A DNA stretch of 64,000 nt. It comes from Fasciola hepatica (taxonomy: Eukaryota; Platyhelminthes; Trematoda; Plagiorchiida; Fasciolidae). The position numbers and the translations under genes are program-made. The notes under the pieces were generated by a model, which was given only the letters and a program-made list of their open reading frames with translations, was not told the DNA's origin and did no database searches. Shown piece by piece: positions 49,733 to 62,397 of the stretch. How positions within the stretch are numbered: position 1 is the first letter of the stretch; every line of letters starts with the position of its first letter. The stretch covers positions 4,806,501-4,870,500 of the forward strand of contig CANUEZ040000020.1 in the NCBI GenBank assembly GCA_948099385.1. The letters run 5' to 3'.

Positions 49733-49766
49733 GATGAGCGGCAACAACCGCGAAACCGGTCGTGTG
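49726..49766 (+). ncRNA. Type I hammerhead ribozyme motif with intact core
   Basis: All conserved boxes are present: CTGATGA (49731-49737), a perfect 4-bp stem II GCGG/CCGC with loop CAACAA (49738-49751), GAAA (49752-49755), a self-complementary stem III ACCGGT (49755-49760) and the GTC cleavage triplet ending at 49761. Stem I pairs TATAC (49726-49730) with GTGTG (49762-49766), including two G-U wobbles. The TATAC strand comes from the end of the (TA)n tract. A stem III this short usually acts as a dimer, as in hammerheads of Penelope-like elements and retrozymes. No associated ORF is seen. Confidence 0.7.
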
Positions 49767-49809
49767 CTTCCAGGGAAATTTTGTCCACACGTTAACATAC
49801 TACTTACTA

Positions 49810-49814
<5 letters not shown>

Positions 49815-49846
<32 letters not shown>

Positions 49847-50440
49847 CACTTGTCTGGTTTCACACTGTGTGCAAAACAACCCATGGAACAATCGGGGGGG
49901 GGGGGGAGGGGAGATAGTCCGAGTCCATGATTTGTTTGTAGGCGCGATACTGCCAGGTTTCCCAAGCCAAAGCAGGTGGTTTTCTTAGCTATCTACAACC
50001 GGAGACTTTAGCTATCCAAAGCCTAACCCGCAAGGCAGCGAGACGAAACGTGGGGGCCGGTGACTCATTCCTTGGTTCATTCGCCCCTCGGATGAGGCCA
50101 AACATCCTGGGTGCCCAGTGCACCTCTCCGCCACAGATGCCGGTGAGCATACCGTTGTACGCCTCATACGCCACCCACGGTTGGTTTGGAATCAGGGTTT
50201 AGCCATCTCGCCTAGACTGACTATTAGTCAGTCGACCCGGTGGCGAGCGCTGGACATTAGCTTTCGTCCTCTCACTTTATTGGGAACGCTTCCGCCACGA
50301 GAAGGCAGTGAGTAGGACTTCCTCAGTAGAGGCTGCGTTAGACGCACGGTCACTTGGGAGCATTTCGAGAGGCGTTCAGGACGAGTAGCCATCTCGAAGC
50401 CTGAAAACCTATCCCCGACCATACTGCGACATTCGGAGGC
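49815..50440. repeat. Dispersed repeat with (TA)n tail, inverted partner of 28735-29345
   Basis: See 28735-29345. This copy carries about 34 additional bases near 50385 and a 13-G run at 49894-49906 (10 C in the partner). Confidence 0.8.
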
Positions 50441-51295
50441 TAATGAAATAGTTTATAGGGCGGGAGCAGGGCCGTAACCCAAATCTCCTGTTTGTGCCTA
50501 ACACTACCAATCATGGAAGTACAACCCGTTCTTCCGGCGTGGACAGGCGCCCTGAGAGACGCAAGCATACCATCAGAGTATCATACTGATAGGTATGTAT
50601 CGATGTTTGCAGCCCTAACATTATAAAAAACAGCTACCGCAAACTACATTCTCTTCGTTTTCTGATCAACGTTTGTTCCTCGAGAACATGAACCAAATAT
50701 TCCGATCGCCGTAACCTTACCCTCATTCGAACTCCTTTAAACCCAAACATATTATATCGCTACAGAAGGCACCGTTCCATCTAAGATCGAACTGGGTCGC
50801 TTTTGTTGCCTCGACCACGCTTTGAGCACACTGCTGTATTCAAACACTTCATTCATCAACTTGATACAATTATTTGTCGTTTCCTTTTCACCATTTTCAT
50901 ACCCGTCGTTGTTTTGATTTTTGATTTAGATTCCTGATGAGATCAATCCAGAACTGCCGCACACGGTGCATAGTTAATTGGGTTTCGCATTGCACTGCAT
51001 CATCATCGAAAACGCTCTTTCAACTCCCGCATTTAAAAGCCAAACACATCGCGAGTCTTGATCACCGGCTTCTACTAAGCGCAGGTCCATGCATTAAATC
51101 GGAACCGGATGATGAAAACCGAAAAGCAGGAAGAGAAATGATGCTGGAGATTTCAGGACGAGTGACATTTCGCTGCTTCTTTTAAAGAACTGTTGGATCA
51201 GCAAGCAGAGCATCATGATGAAACCAAGGGGGAGTCATTCAGTGTTCTAACCAACGAAGGCAGTGGATTATTATTTGAATACTTATTACGTACTA
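50441..51295. other. Unassigned DNA
   Basis: Nothing supportable. It could hold the promoter or a 5' exon of the minus-strand gene, but no signal decides this. Confidence 0.4.
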
Positions 51296-51299
51296 GGCA

Positions 51300-51700
51300 C
51301 GCACAGCTCCAGTTTTCTCCTCTCAGAGAAAAGTTTTGGACTTGGAATATGCCGATGACATTGCTTTGCTGAGTGGCAATGCGCAGACTATTCAGAAAGC
51401 TTTGGACTACTTGGTGACCGAGGCACCCAGGTACAGTATACACCTACTGCTTCTTAAGTGTAAAGTAATTTTACACGACTAGCAGGAGCCTTCGCCTGTA
51501 ATCAACTTGGGATCAGGTAGAAGTAGTCGAAAGCTTTAAGTACCTTGGGAGCTTGTTTAAGTTTGGTCAAAGTGCAAGATGATGTTGGTGGACTGCGTTG
51601 GTTCAAAAGCAAACCTAACAGCATCTGGGGAGACTTCAAGCAAAGTAGGTAAGTTCTGTTACCTAGGCAGCTGCATTTCAGTGGGAGGTTGGATTGTCAT
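51300..51700 (+). mobile_element. RTE-like RT fragments
   Basis: KVLDLEYADDIALLSGN (about 51333) contains an intact YADD box and is followed by SKCKV-like and FKYLGS-like motifs. Near 51650 a second piece (GKFCYLGSCISVGG) repeats the same RT region, so two fragments are joined. Confidence 0.7.
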
Positions 51701-51734
51701 AAACTGTCCGTTTACATGTTTTTTACAATCCTTT

Positions 51735-52205
51735 TAATTCTTTCCGTTTCAGCTACTGTACTGAGTCTAGATCGAGGCTCCAGTTAATTTATTCCACGAA
51801 ATCATTTGTGTACCTGTTTTTTTCACGAGAAGGTTTTCACTAGCTACAACAATTTATTCACTTCAAAACAATTTGAAGCTATGGAACCATTCCTCTTACC
51901 TGAACGCTTCGGTGCTGAACCTAGTGCTCCAGACGGTTTGAAACAGTGGACCCACCGGAAACGGACGTTCCTGTGTTCGTAATTATCAAAAGTCATCAAC
52001 CAAACAAGCTTGATACCATGGAAAATCCGATTTATCCCCATCGCGGAGTGTAATACATTCGAATCGGCTATGATTAACTTTGAGTCTACACGCACGCCCA
52101 AAGAACGAGGTTTAGTTCAGTTCAGACAACCACTGACAATGCATCGGGTGCAGTGGCTTCGATTGCTATCTCCTGGCGACAGCCTTAATCGGAAACAATG
52201 AGTAT
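51735..52205 (+). mobile_element. Gypsy leader and Gag fragment
   Basis: From about 51880 the plus strand reads MEPFLLPERFGAEP, then WTHRKRTF, ECNTFESAMINFEST and SPGDSLNRKQ. This resembles the Gag N-terminal region of fluke Ty3/gypsy elements, with frame breaks. The leader at 51735-51850 recurs at about 62075-62210 (CACTAGCTACAACA). Confidence 0.55.
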
Positions 52206-52259
52206 CAAGCCGATAAAGAAGGTTTGTGAATACAAGAGCGCCATTGACCGTGACACCTA

Positions 52260-54850
52260 GCCACATTATCTAACGTATATAACCACTGAGTGGGAAGGTC
52301 TCTCGGACCCCATCCACGAAGTCTAACACGTTCTACATGGCCATGTTTACAGGTTAGGTTTTTCATACCTCTCTTTCATGTCATGGACCGATCACCCTTA
52401 CTCATCTTCCTACGGCTACCCGCCTCAGCGAACATTGCACGCCGAGGAATCCTGTCACGGGGCATGCGCAACAGATATCCCAACCATCTTAGCCTGGTGA
52501 CCTCAAGTGTTTCATCTAACAATCTGATCTGTGAACCCAAGACTCTCCGCCGAATCTCGCCAATGCTCATACTTTGTTCCCACAAGATTCGAGCAATGCT
52601 ACGAAGAAATCGGTGTTCAAGTACCGACAATTTTCGTACAGCTTCCACCTGTAGTGGCCATGTTTCTGAATCATACAGAAGCACGGGCCTGACTGCTGCA
52701 CGGTACACTCAGATGTTATGTCGACGCCACGGATGACTTAGATCGGCAAATGCTAAACGAGCCTTCTGTGTACGCAAAGACACCTCATCCGATACCCGAC
52801 CTCCGGGTGAAATGCAGCTGCCCAGACAGCAGAACTTATCTAACAAGTCTATAGCTTATCCAGATATTGAAAGGTTTGGTGTTGGACCAACCTAATTCCG
52901 CAACAGCACCTTGCACTTTGAAGATGAAAAACGCATACCGAACGTTGCTACGCAGTTACCCAAGCTGTTCAGAAAGGCTTGCAACTTACCTGGATCTTCA
53001 CTTAGAAGAACAACGTCGTCCGCATATTCGAGGTCTGATACCTTGCCACCCGAAAAAACTTTAATGCCACTGTCATCATCTGACAAATATGCGGTCTCTA
53101 GGACCATAGCAACCACGAAGTTAAAGAAAAAGCTGAGAGGGGGCAACCCTGACGTACACCACTTATCGTGGTGAACCTGGGTGAAAGAGTACCGTAAGCC
53201 CGAACTTGGCTTTGGCTGTTCATGTAAAGCGACTCATTGAGGGAAATGACATTCCCCTGTGGTTTTCACAGGAGGACCTGTCACCCTTCTTGTAAATCGG
53301 TACGATCCCCGATTCACACCAACTCTTTGGAACTTGTTCCTTATCCCATGCCAAACGGAGGAGTTCCGACAACTCCAAAACCAATGCTGAGCCACCGTAT
53401 TTAAAAAAATAGATGGAAGCAAGCCATTCGATCCAGCAGCCTTATGTTTTTCCAGGGCAGCCTATCCCACGGAGAACCCTCGCTTCTGGTGCAGGATTGG
53501 TATCTAAAACCAGAGCTGGAGCCATGGTGATGCTTAGCAAACCTGTCATGGACAAAGGCTAGTTAAACTGCTCCTCGAAATTCCCCACCCAACGAACTAG
53601 ACAACGCTCCTGCATTTGAATCCGTGAGCTGTTCGCCTCTTTGACTAGTTCAATAACACCTGGCCTTTGGGGACCGGTATTTCTGAGTAGAGAGAAAAGA
53701 TTGCGGCCATCGCCGAACGCCACATCTTTTTCCATCTTCCTACACTTTGCGACCCATCACTGCTCATGTTCGTTTCTCAGGCAACGAATCACTAGGTGCT
53801 TAGGGAATCTCCGTGCCTCACTATATCTGGAACCCGGAGGAATCGACCTGCACGCATCTAACAGTGCAGCGCAGGATACAAATATTCGCCGTTTCAGTGT
53901 GTCTGGTTGTTGAAACTTGAGCAGCATTAGCAGCCTCAAATAGAATTTGCTGGATCTCTGTCCGGTGCTCTTCTGGATCCTGGGCATTTGACTACATCGA
54001 TAAGCTGGTGGATAATTCTGCTTGGAAAGCAGATCGATGGTTATCATTTAGTAGAAGTTGCAGGAGACGGTTGGCCTTAGTGTAATCTTGGCCACTGACG
54101 AGATGTAGGCTGAAATACGCGCGGAGAAAGGCGTGATCAATATTTACAGACGTGGACGAAAAATAACGGTAGCCTTGAACCGATAGCAATGTGGTCGATC
54201 TGGGTCCAATGCTGTGAAGGCACAGGAGGACGCAGGTTAGTGAGCGCCACTTTTTGTTCATGAAATTTGTAATCGTTACTGGTTGGATCGGCTGGAACGC
54301 CGATTCGGCCTCCTATATTTATCTCCGTCTCGTCCAGGCTTCCGACTTGAGCACTGAAATCAGCAGCAACAACCATGATGTTCATAGAGCGCACGCTGTG
54401 GAACAGTCGAAACAAATCTTGGTAGAATTCCTCTTAGGTCTCAGGAGAGCTATAGTTAGTTGGAGTGTACATAGAAACGACAAACAGACATCGATGATTC
54501 TGTCTGTTGCTGCCGACATTCACAGAGCTATTCAATCGAGCCGCACACAGACGACTACTGACTGGGTTCGGGTCGAGCAGAGCACGCTCAGGTTTCATGC
54601 TTAAAGCACTAGACACCGGATCACTCCACACGCGAGGAGCGAAACGAGAAGCCGAGCTTGTATTTGGCGATCGAAGTGGTAGCACTGAGGTTGGGTCGCG
54701 TATGCTTGCTTCGGAGACACAACGCACATCTACGTTAAAAGTCTCAGAAATTCTAGTCAGGGCAGCGTGTTGCACCGTTTAGTAAAATGCGCGGACGTTG
54801 AAAGCGGAAAACTGAAGAGAATGCTTAGGTCGGAGAATCGATTGTTTCTT
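52260..54850 (-). mobile_element. RTE-clade retrotransposon, broken
   Basis: Reading from 54840 down: AFNVRAF, then VRCVSEASIRDP (endonuclease start, about 54730), VVAADFSAQVG (about 54370), the link region, PLSFFFNFVVAMVLE (about 53140), LEYADDVVLLSEDP with catalytic YADD (about 53030) and LRWLGYLLRMPRDR (about 52470). It is the same family as the elements in the inverted arms but clearly diverged. Frameshifts and a sequence gap near 53200-53700 inactivate it. Confidence 0.8.
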
Positions 54851-55277
54851 TCCGTGTCTCTTAGTTGCTACCCTTACCGAGAGTTAGTTCACGATCACGA
54901 CTCACTGTGGCCTCTCGTATCCATCCAGAATTGAGATGCGAAGGATGAAGAGCAGGGAGATAAGAAATGTTTCCCGAGGGCTTGACGCAGATTTCAGGGC
55001 ACATCATTATACTTCGCGGCTGCCTATACCGTAGAAGGAATTTTTCTTTCGGAACCCTTAACGGAGCTTTTGACTCAAAAGTCTCACTCACAAGGCAGTG
55101 GAGCGCAAACCCAGCACAAGAACGTGACCGAAGCACCCGTGAAGGAACTTTTTCTGGTCTACCATGTGGGACCTGATTGTTGCATGTACCTTGTGTTGTC
55201 TTCGCTGGTGCTTTGTCATCGACCTGCTTCTCGGATTCGGTCCTCAGACCTATGCATCCAATTCGCTCCTTTGTTGA

Positions 55278-56216
55278 GTGACAATTTCTGCTGAGCCCAG
55301 ATGCATGTGGAGTCCCGTCACTAATATCCAAGTAAATGGGATTGTTTTGCAAGCCCTTATTGATACTGACAGCCCTGAAAGCTACGTGGCACACACCACA
55401 GCTGGTAAATGTGGCTGGAAAGTTACCTATTTACGAGGCAAAATAACCATGGCTTTCATCAACTTATCCAATAACACGGACAGTCATTGTTCTGTGTCTA
55501 TTGTGTATAGAAATATTTCACAACACAACATCAAGCTTTCCACTCTACCTAAAATATGCGCCGATGTGCTTATGGACTACGACTTCTTAAAACTGTACAA
55601 AAAAGGTCGGATTTTCTTTAGGAGACAAACCATCCTTCTGGCTGTAATTTGGCTCGTGTTATCGCATCATCATAGTTTGCAACTCTAACTCTTAATTGCA
55701 ACTAAATTTAGATGGTATTCAGCTCCAGAGGGACATCTTATTCAAGTCGAAATCGATCAGCTTCTAAAAGTCAACATAATCGAACCTCCTATCTCCCCTC
55801 GGAGAGTGGAAGTACTGGTCATCACTAACGAGATATAAGAGGTGGTCGATTACAGCCAAATAATAGGTCACTTCATTTGCCTAGAAGCGTATCCACTCCC
55901 TAGAATTGATAAGCTAACCGAAAAAATATTTCATTATGATATCTACAATACTCTAGACTTGAAAAGCGCCTACCGTCGAATACTCATTCGCGACGAAGAC
56001 GAAAAGTGCCCGACCTCTGAGGCCTGTGGAAACCTCTATCAACTCCCACGTATTCTTTTTGGTGTCACCAATGAAGTCGTTCGTTTCCAGAGGATCGATA
56101 AAATAACCAGAAATGAGAAGTTAGTTAACACTCTCGCGTACGTTGACAATACTACCATTTATGATCACATTGATCCTAAAAATGAGGACAATATGAAAAA
56201 ACTGCTGAAAACATGA
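55278..56216 (+). mobile_element. Ty3/gypsy protease-RT fragment (right arm)
   Basis: Mirror copy of 39504-40442. The protease and RT translate identically in both arms. The in-frame stop before the RT core is at about 55837-55839. Confidence 0.8.
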
Positions 56217-56530
56217 TATTACGACAAACGAAAGCATAAGTATCATAACTTCTAGGAATACCAAGCTGCTAGGATTTTGAGTCTTAAAACGGCTGATTAG
56301 ACCAGATCTTGAGCAACTCAAACCACTAACCGGGCCGTCAACTTCAAACTACGCCAAGTTTCAATAACGCGTGGTGGGGTTTTTTGCATACTACCCCCAG
56401 TAGATATCGCATTCCTGTGATAAAATAAGCCCATCCGTGGAAAACAGATGACTCTTTAGTTCATGACATAGAAAATTCGTTTAAAATGGAGTTAGAAAAC
56501 GCTGCCATCATTACTAAAGACGTGAAGCTA

Positions 56531-56720
56531 CCCGGCCGGTGGTGGTCGAGTGGTTTTGAGCGTTTGCTTACCACCTCGGAGGTCCGAGAATCGAATCCCC
56601 GCCATCACCGGTTACTTTGGTGGTAGACAATAATTCATCGTCGACCGGATCGTTACCACACCTGACCTATTGGGACCTTACGTGGTTCTTTGCTACTCCA
56701 AGTCTCAGGGTTCAGTTACC
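56531..56720 (+). repeat. tRNA-derived SINE (right arm)
   Basis: A box TGGTCGAGTGG at 56543-56553 and B box GAATCGAATCC at 56588-56598. Mirror of 39000-39189. Confidence 0.75.
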
Positions 56721-57079
56721 CGTTATCCCCAATAGCGCAATGGCTATGGGGAATACACCCCTTCCGCTGCGCTCATGCGCATGTATGTGACAGAAAAGTG
56801 GTGGAAACCGATGCCTCTGATATTGTATCAACTGCAACACTTCATCAAGAGGGAAGACTAGTTGCAGTTTTTTAGAACCTTCCCCTATCAAAATCGTACA
56901 GCATCAAACAGCAGGGAAAGTCCCATTGACCACTGTCTTTCTTACCAAGCTGCACGTGGAAATAAAGAGAATGAATACACAGGGTGGACAGGGAGTGGAC
57001 CAACAGGGAATAAGGGAAGAGCGCCCTAACAACCAACACACGGAGTACACAGTCTAACAATACAAACACACATTGATCA

Positions 57080-60000
57080 GTCATTCTGATTCGACAGAAA
57101 GTGACAAAACGATCGAAGTTCACTCTTCAGCGTCTCCAGCCAACTGGTAGACGGATCTTTTAGACCCCAACCACGAAGACGTGAGGCACCTACTTTTCCC
57201 AAGTTCGCTGAACACGTTCTCATTCCTCGTTGCCAAGTCATCTATTGACCTCCATGTGGCTTCTTCCATTCCCTAGGAGGAACGGAGAATAGGACACGGT
57301 AGGGTAGACGTGTGTTTGCCATACGTAACACATGCCCCAACCAACGAAGTCTACTAAGTTGGATACGCTGTGACAGAACGTTCTTCGAATTAGTACCCAG
57401 TACTCGCTTTCTGACCTCATCATTGCTAATCCACCCAGGTTTAACGATACTATGCAAACATTGGCGGTCGAAAAACTCAAGATGACGAATATCTTCAGCA
57501 CGCAGACTCCAAGTCTCGCGACCATACAACAAATCTGAACACTGCAGCATAGTATACACGACTTTTCAACTTCAGTGAAATATCAGGTCGGCGCGACAAG
57601 TGCTTCATTCCAGCGTACGCCACTCGAGTCTTGGATATCCGCGTGCTCACCCTTACTACTTTGCTCTCATCTGTCGTCACGTTGCTCTGAGGTATGTGAA
57701 GTGGTCGACAATTGCCAGTACCTCCCCATCGAGCTCGGAATCTTAGACGTCCAGTCTTTTAACATCACCTTGCACTTTGAAGGTGCAAAGCGCATGCCGA
57801 ATGGAGCTACAGCTCTTGAGAGTCTATCTAGTGCACGTGGTCATGTTCTGTGCATTCGAAAAAGCAAACAACATCGTCCGCGTAATCTAAGTCGCACAGC
57901 TTCTCACTTTTCCCTAGTTCGACGCCTACATCCTCAAGATTTCGCAAGGCACTCTTCATTATTTCATCCATGACGAAGTCGAACATAAATGGAGAAATAG
58001 GACATCCTTACCGAACACCGCTGGTCGTTTCTAGTGGACTTGACAGTTTACCTTAAATTCTCACGCGGCCAGAAGTATGAGAATACCATGATCTCAGCCG
58101 ATTCACGAACTTTTGTTGAATATCTTTACGGTGAAGAGCACTGAATAGCGCTGTTCAGTCAACTGAATCGAAGGCGCCTTTCAAGTCTAAGAAATACATT
58201 ATTGTCGGTCGATGGTGTGTGTGGGGGGGGGGGGGGGGGGCTTTTCAAATAACCGACGAGCAGTGGAGATCTGGTCGACGCATCCTCGACCTGGGCGGAA
58301 TCCGGCCTGTGTTTGTGAGCGTTCCTCTCGCGAGTCGGTGTCAGACGGTGCAGCAAAATCGAGGCTTATACCCTGGCGACTGTTGGAATACAGCTGATTC
58401 AACGATGGCTACTACAGTCATTGCGTATTTCCTTCTTGAAGATGAGTAGAATCAATGACTCGCCCCATAATAACGAAATACGCTCCTCTTTCCAAATGTT
58501 ACGGAGCAAGATGGTAAGTGATTTTATCAAAGCATCTTCACCCAGTTTTGAAAGAACTGGAGGAAGTTCATCGGGATCGGCCGCTTCCCCTCGCTTCATT
58601 GATCGAATGCTCGACTCCACTTCTACTTCCGATGGGGGCTCAAGTGATACCACCCAATGAATCGTAGTTGTTGACACAGGAGTAACTACACTAGCGCACA
58701 TCTAGCTCGGCCCAACGGTCGAGCCTTTGTTGTTTGCCATGGATGGGTTCTCCATTTCTATCGCAAATCGTTTCACTGACTGGGGTTCGCCGTCCATCGG
58801 TGTCACGAATAAGTTTGAACAGTCTTTGACTGTTACCTGAAGCAGCTGCCACTTCCATTTCTTTGGCTACATTGACCCACCAATTTTCGCGATCCTTCTT
58901 AAGGCTTCTCGTAACTTGTCTTTGCAGCTTTCTCCGCATCTTATTCATCTCCTTACGGTTCGAGAGCTGATGCTTTTGCTCCATTATACTCAGCGACTCT
59001 TGCGAGATCCAGTGTCTTTGATAGACAACGGATCTAGGACCACAGGCAAAACCTGCTGCAAAGTGCATCGCCTGTTTGATATGAGCCCAATGCTCATCTA
59101 CATTACTGTTCTCCGTGGATCCTAGTTCATGTGCTAACTTCTGCTCATACCGGGTGCGTACTTCTGGATCACACAAACGTTGCACGGCCACCCGAGTTTG
59201 CGGTTTGCGACGTTGACCATGGAGCTGGAGAGACAATCGCATTAAAACTAATACATGGTCAGACTCAATGTACATGAGCCAGTAAGATCTACAGTTCTGA
59301 ACAGAACTGTGCCACCGGTAGCTTACGACGATGTGATCAACCTGTAGAGTTGGAGCGCCATGTCGCTGTGCGACGCGAGATGTGTCGAAAATTTGTGCTA
59401 GACAAGAACAATCGAATGTCTGAACAAAACTGGAGAAGCTTATCCCCTTTATCTGTGCGCTCAGTGGGTAAAGCACAACGCCCACCGAAACAAGCTTCTG
59501 ACACACTAAGTTTGCCAACTTGTGCATTGAAGTCACCAGCTATCACTACAATGTCAGAACTTTTCCTGCTGCGAACGAGGGTGGCGAGTTCATCGTATAA
59601 CTCATCTTTCTGCGTGCCAGAGCTGCAGTCTGTGGGGTGTACACCGAGATCACAAACAAATTACGCTTAGCACAGCTATCCTTTCGAACGCTAACTGACC
59701 CCTGGAGTCTCACAGCACAAACGACTGTTAGTCGGGATCCAGTCTAAGAGAGCAGCCTCAGCCTTGTCACCCAAGACTATTTCTACACAACGTTGACCCA
59801 CGACTCTAGTTGCTTTGTCTCCTAAGGTGCGCAGAAAATACCTCGATGAGATACCAGGAGCAGTTAGTTGAATCACACTGCTCGAATTCTGGATACGCGT
59901 TTCACTTACGCAGCAGACACAAATCTTCAGAAGGTTCATTATGAGGGCTAGGCACGCCCGCTGACCGGCGTGCATGAGTGTACGCGCGTTAAAAAAGCTG

Positions 60001-60080
60001 AGATTCAGAGGTTAACGAGGCCTGAGAAAATGTGAGTCACAGGTCAGAGGATTATTCCCGACACTATTTGACAATGAACA
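57080..60080 (-). mobile_element. RTE-clade retrotransposon (right arm)
   Basis: Mirror of 35640-38640, sharing the same stops and frame breaks, so these were present before the duplication. Its poly(G) tract (58223-58240) is two bases shorter. Confidence 0.85.
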
Positions 60081-60454
60081 GCTGCGATTATGGAACGCGT
60101 GATCAGTGGGGACATTATGGGTGAATAGAGGGGGCAAAGAGAGGTGGTTGGGGACAGAAGACAAAGGTTGAATAAAAGGGAGGAAACTCTGAGCAGTAGC
60201 ACACTTATCACTACCGACTTCTCTGGATGCAATAAGCAGCGCGGTCCTGATTATCCTGCGCGACGACCGATGCAGATGTAGTCGTGCAGTTCATGGGCAA
60301 AGTTGGACGGGTACTGCTAGGGTGTCCAGCCGCAAAGCAGGAGAAGGATTAAGGTTTTCAACGAAAGCCTTTAGTCCTAACGAGGACCTATCCGCAAGGC
60401 AGTGGGATGGCTGACTAGAAGCCCATCTGCTTTGATCAATTATTCTTCTACTGA

Positions 60455-60630
60455 TTTTGCCGACTGAGTTGCCAGCTCGAATCGACCCCCAACCTGGAGG
60501 ACCAGGACACTGGACTTTGTCTGACCTCTACCCATTGGCCTTCTAGGTATAATTGAATTTTTGGTTTGAGGTCAGCTCGTTGGGTCACTGACGCGCGCAA
60601 GCCATCACACCACGTCGAGGTGCATTCTCG
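60455..60630 (-). repeat. tRNA-derived SINE-like copy (right arm)
   Basis: Mirror of 35088-35263. Confidence 0.6.
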
Positions 60631-61389
60631 TCGTGATGGTGAGCGATATCAGTCGACCATTGGAAAAGAAGCATATGGAATTACCGAGGCCATTCGGAAG
60701 TGGTGACTCCATTTGGTTGGTGCACATTTCTAAATGCTAAGGGCCAGAAATCTGTCATTTATATTCGACGGCTTTCGAAAAGTTGAAATCAAAAACGATA
60801 TATTCAGCGTGGGCGAGTCAAACTTCCTCTTCTCCACTACGATGTGGTCTACCGTTCTGACCGAGAAAATCGAGTGGATGAAATTTTTTCTCGAGTATAC
60901 TTCCATTCGATTCGTCACGAAACTGATTTGAAAGCAATACATGCATAATCGTGCCACTATGTCGCTACTCGAATGTGACATTTCGTTCTGTCGAAGAATC
61001 TAACTTCTTCGTTGGCCGAAGTGAATTGTCATCAACCAGTGCCGCACATGCGCAGAAAACATCAAAGTTTCATCAACCGGAATCAGGTGATTAAAGCCAA
61101 CTATTAGTTTGAGAAGCTAAGCATCGGTATCAAAGGGCCTCTGCCACTAATCACTCAAATTCGTTAGATATTCACGACGATAGACAAGCACTCGCGTTTC
61201 CCTTCACATTTACACGCCCCGGCATGACAGCTAGAACAGTTATTAACTATCTGTCAGTTGTTTGGTTTGTCCTCTTGCATCCGTTCTGATCGCCAGGCAA
61301 ACTTACGCATTTTTCCAACATTAAGCGCACTGCAACTAGCCGAACTACTCCATATAACCGTCTAGGAAACGGACAGGTGGAAACAATCA

Positions 61390-62070
61390 ACGGAACGCAA
61401 TACATTTATTATTAACTGATAGAGTACTCACACTTAGCTACTAGGAGCGAACATTCCCTGATGCCCTGCATTCTTCACGGCTCATACTTGGCTTGAGTAC
61501 CAATACTACTCTGCATGAAAGAATTTTACACTTTTCAAAGAAATCAATTTTTGGAATCGCCTTGGCTTACAGCACCCGGTTCGGTGCTTTCAAAGAATGT
61601 GTAGGTCCAAATATGACTCAATCAACAATCTCTTGTAGCGAAACCCCGAGTATACAAACATTCGTTTTTCTTACGTTGACGAGGATATGGTGTTAATCCG
61701 TCATTTAGTTCCCGTTGGCACAAGTCCAGTCCTTCACGACGATCGTCGACCTGACACCAAGACTCTGACGAATGACCGACACAGAATGTGACGAACCAGA
61801 GACTCCAGTACACAGCCATGATGACCCGTGTGAAGCAAATCGAGACTCAACTTATACTCCAACTGGAACAAATCGATGGTTGAAAGCTTGTTCCAACGAC
61901 AGCAGCGAACTCGGTTATGCGTCCCCGGAAGCGAAGTTCAACCATGATTGTCCACCCTCTTGTACCAATTTTATGTCCATACATTTATTCATAATTCAAT
62001 GTCAAACCATACTCAAACTCACAACTTCACACTTTACCCGGAGGGGGAAGTATGTGTATGTGTTTTCTAT
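61390..62070. other. Unassigned DNA
   Basis: The plus frame 61772-62119 is open for 115 codons and hydrophilic (VHSHDDP, TGTNRWLK) but has no motif I can name. It may be the degraded end of a retroelement polyprotein. Confidence 0.4.
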
Positions 62071-62074
62071 AACT

Positions 62075-62210
62075 TTACATTGTTTTCATTTCAGCTATTG
62101 TACCGCTGTTTTGGGATGAATTAGGTGTAGATCAAAGCTCCGATTTACTCATTCAACACAACTGTGTGTGACTGTTTTTTTTAGCGAAAATGTTCTCACT
62201 AGCTACAACA
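62075..62210 (+). repeat. Copy of the gypsy leader seen at 51735
   Basis: It shares with 51735-51850 the TTTCAGCTA(C/T)TGTAC start and the TTCTCACTAGCTACAACA end at about 75-80% identity. No Gag frame follows. Confidence 0.55.
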
Positions 62211-62397
62211 CAGATATCGGATGAAATGTCTTCGCGCATACAGAAGCGTTTGTAAGCGTATATTGTATATAGATCACCCGAGTTCACAAAATCAAACTTT
62301 GCGTGTATGTCTGAGGCATCCCAGGTACGCTAAGCCAGAACATGATGACAGAGTGGACGTGTCAGGTTGACAGTCTGTCATTAGGCTGACGCTAATA

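Larger units (their letters stand above)
54925..61387. repeat. Right arm of the 6.46-kb near-identical inverted duplication
   Basis: Reverse complement of 34331-40795. Its inner edge sits about 75 bp beyond the 5' end of the RTE element at 52260-54850. Confidence 0.95.
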
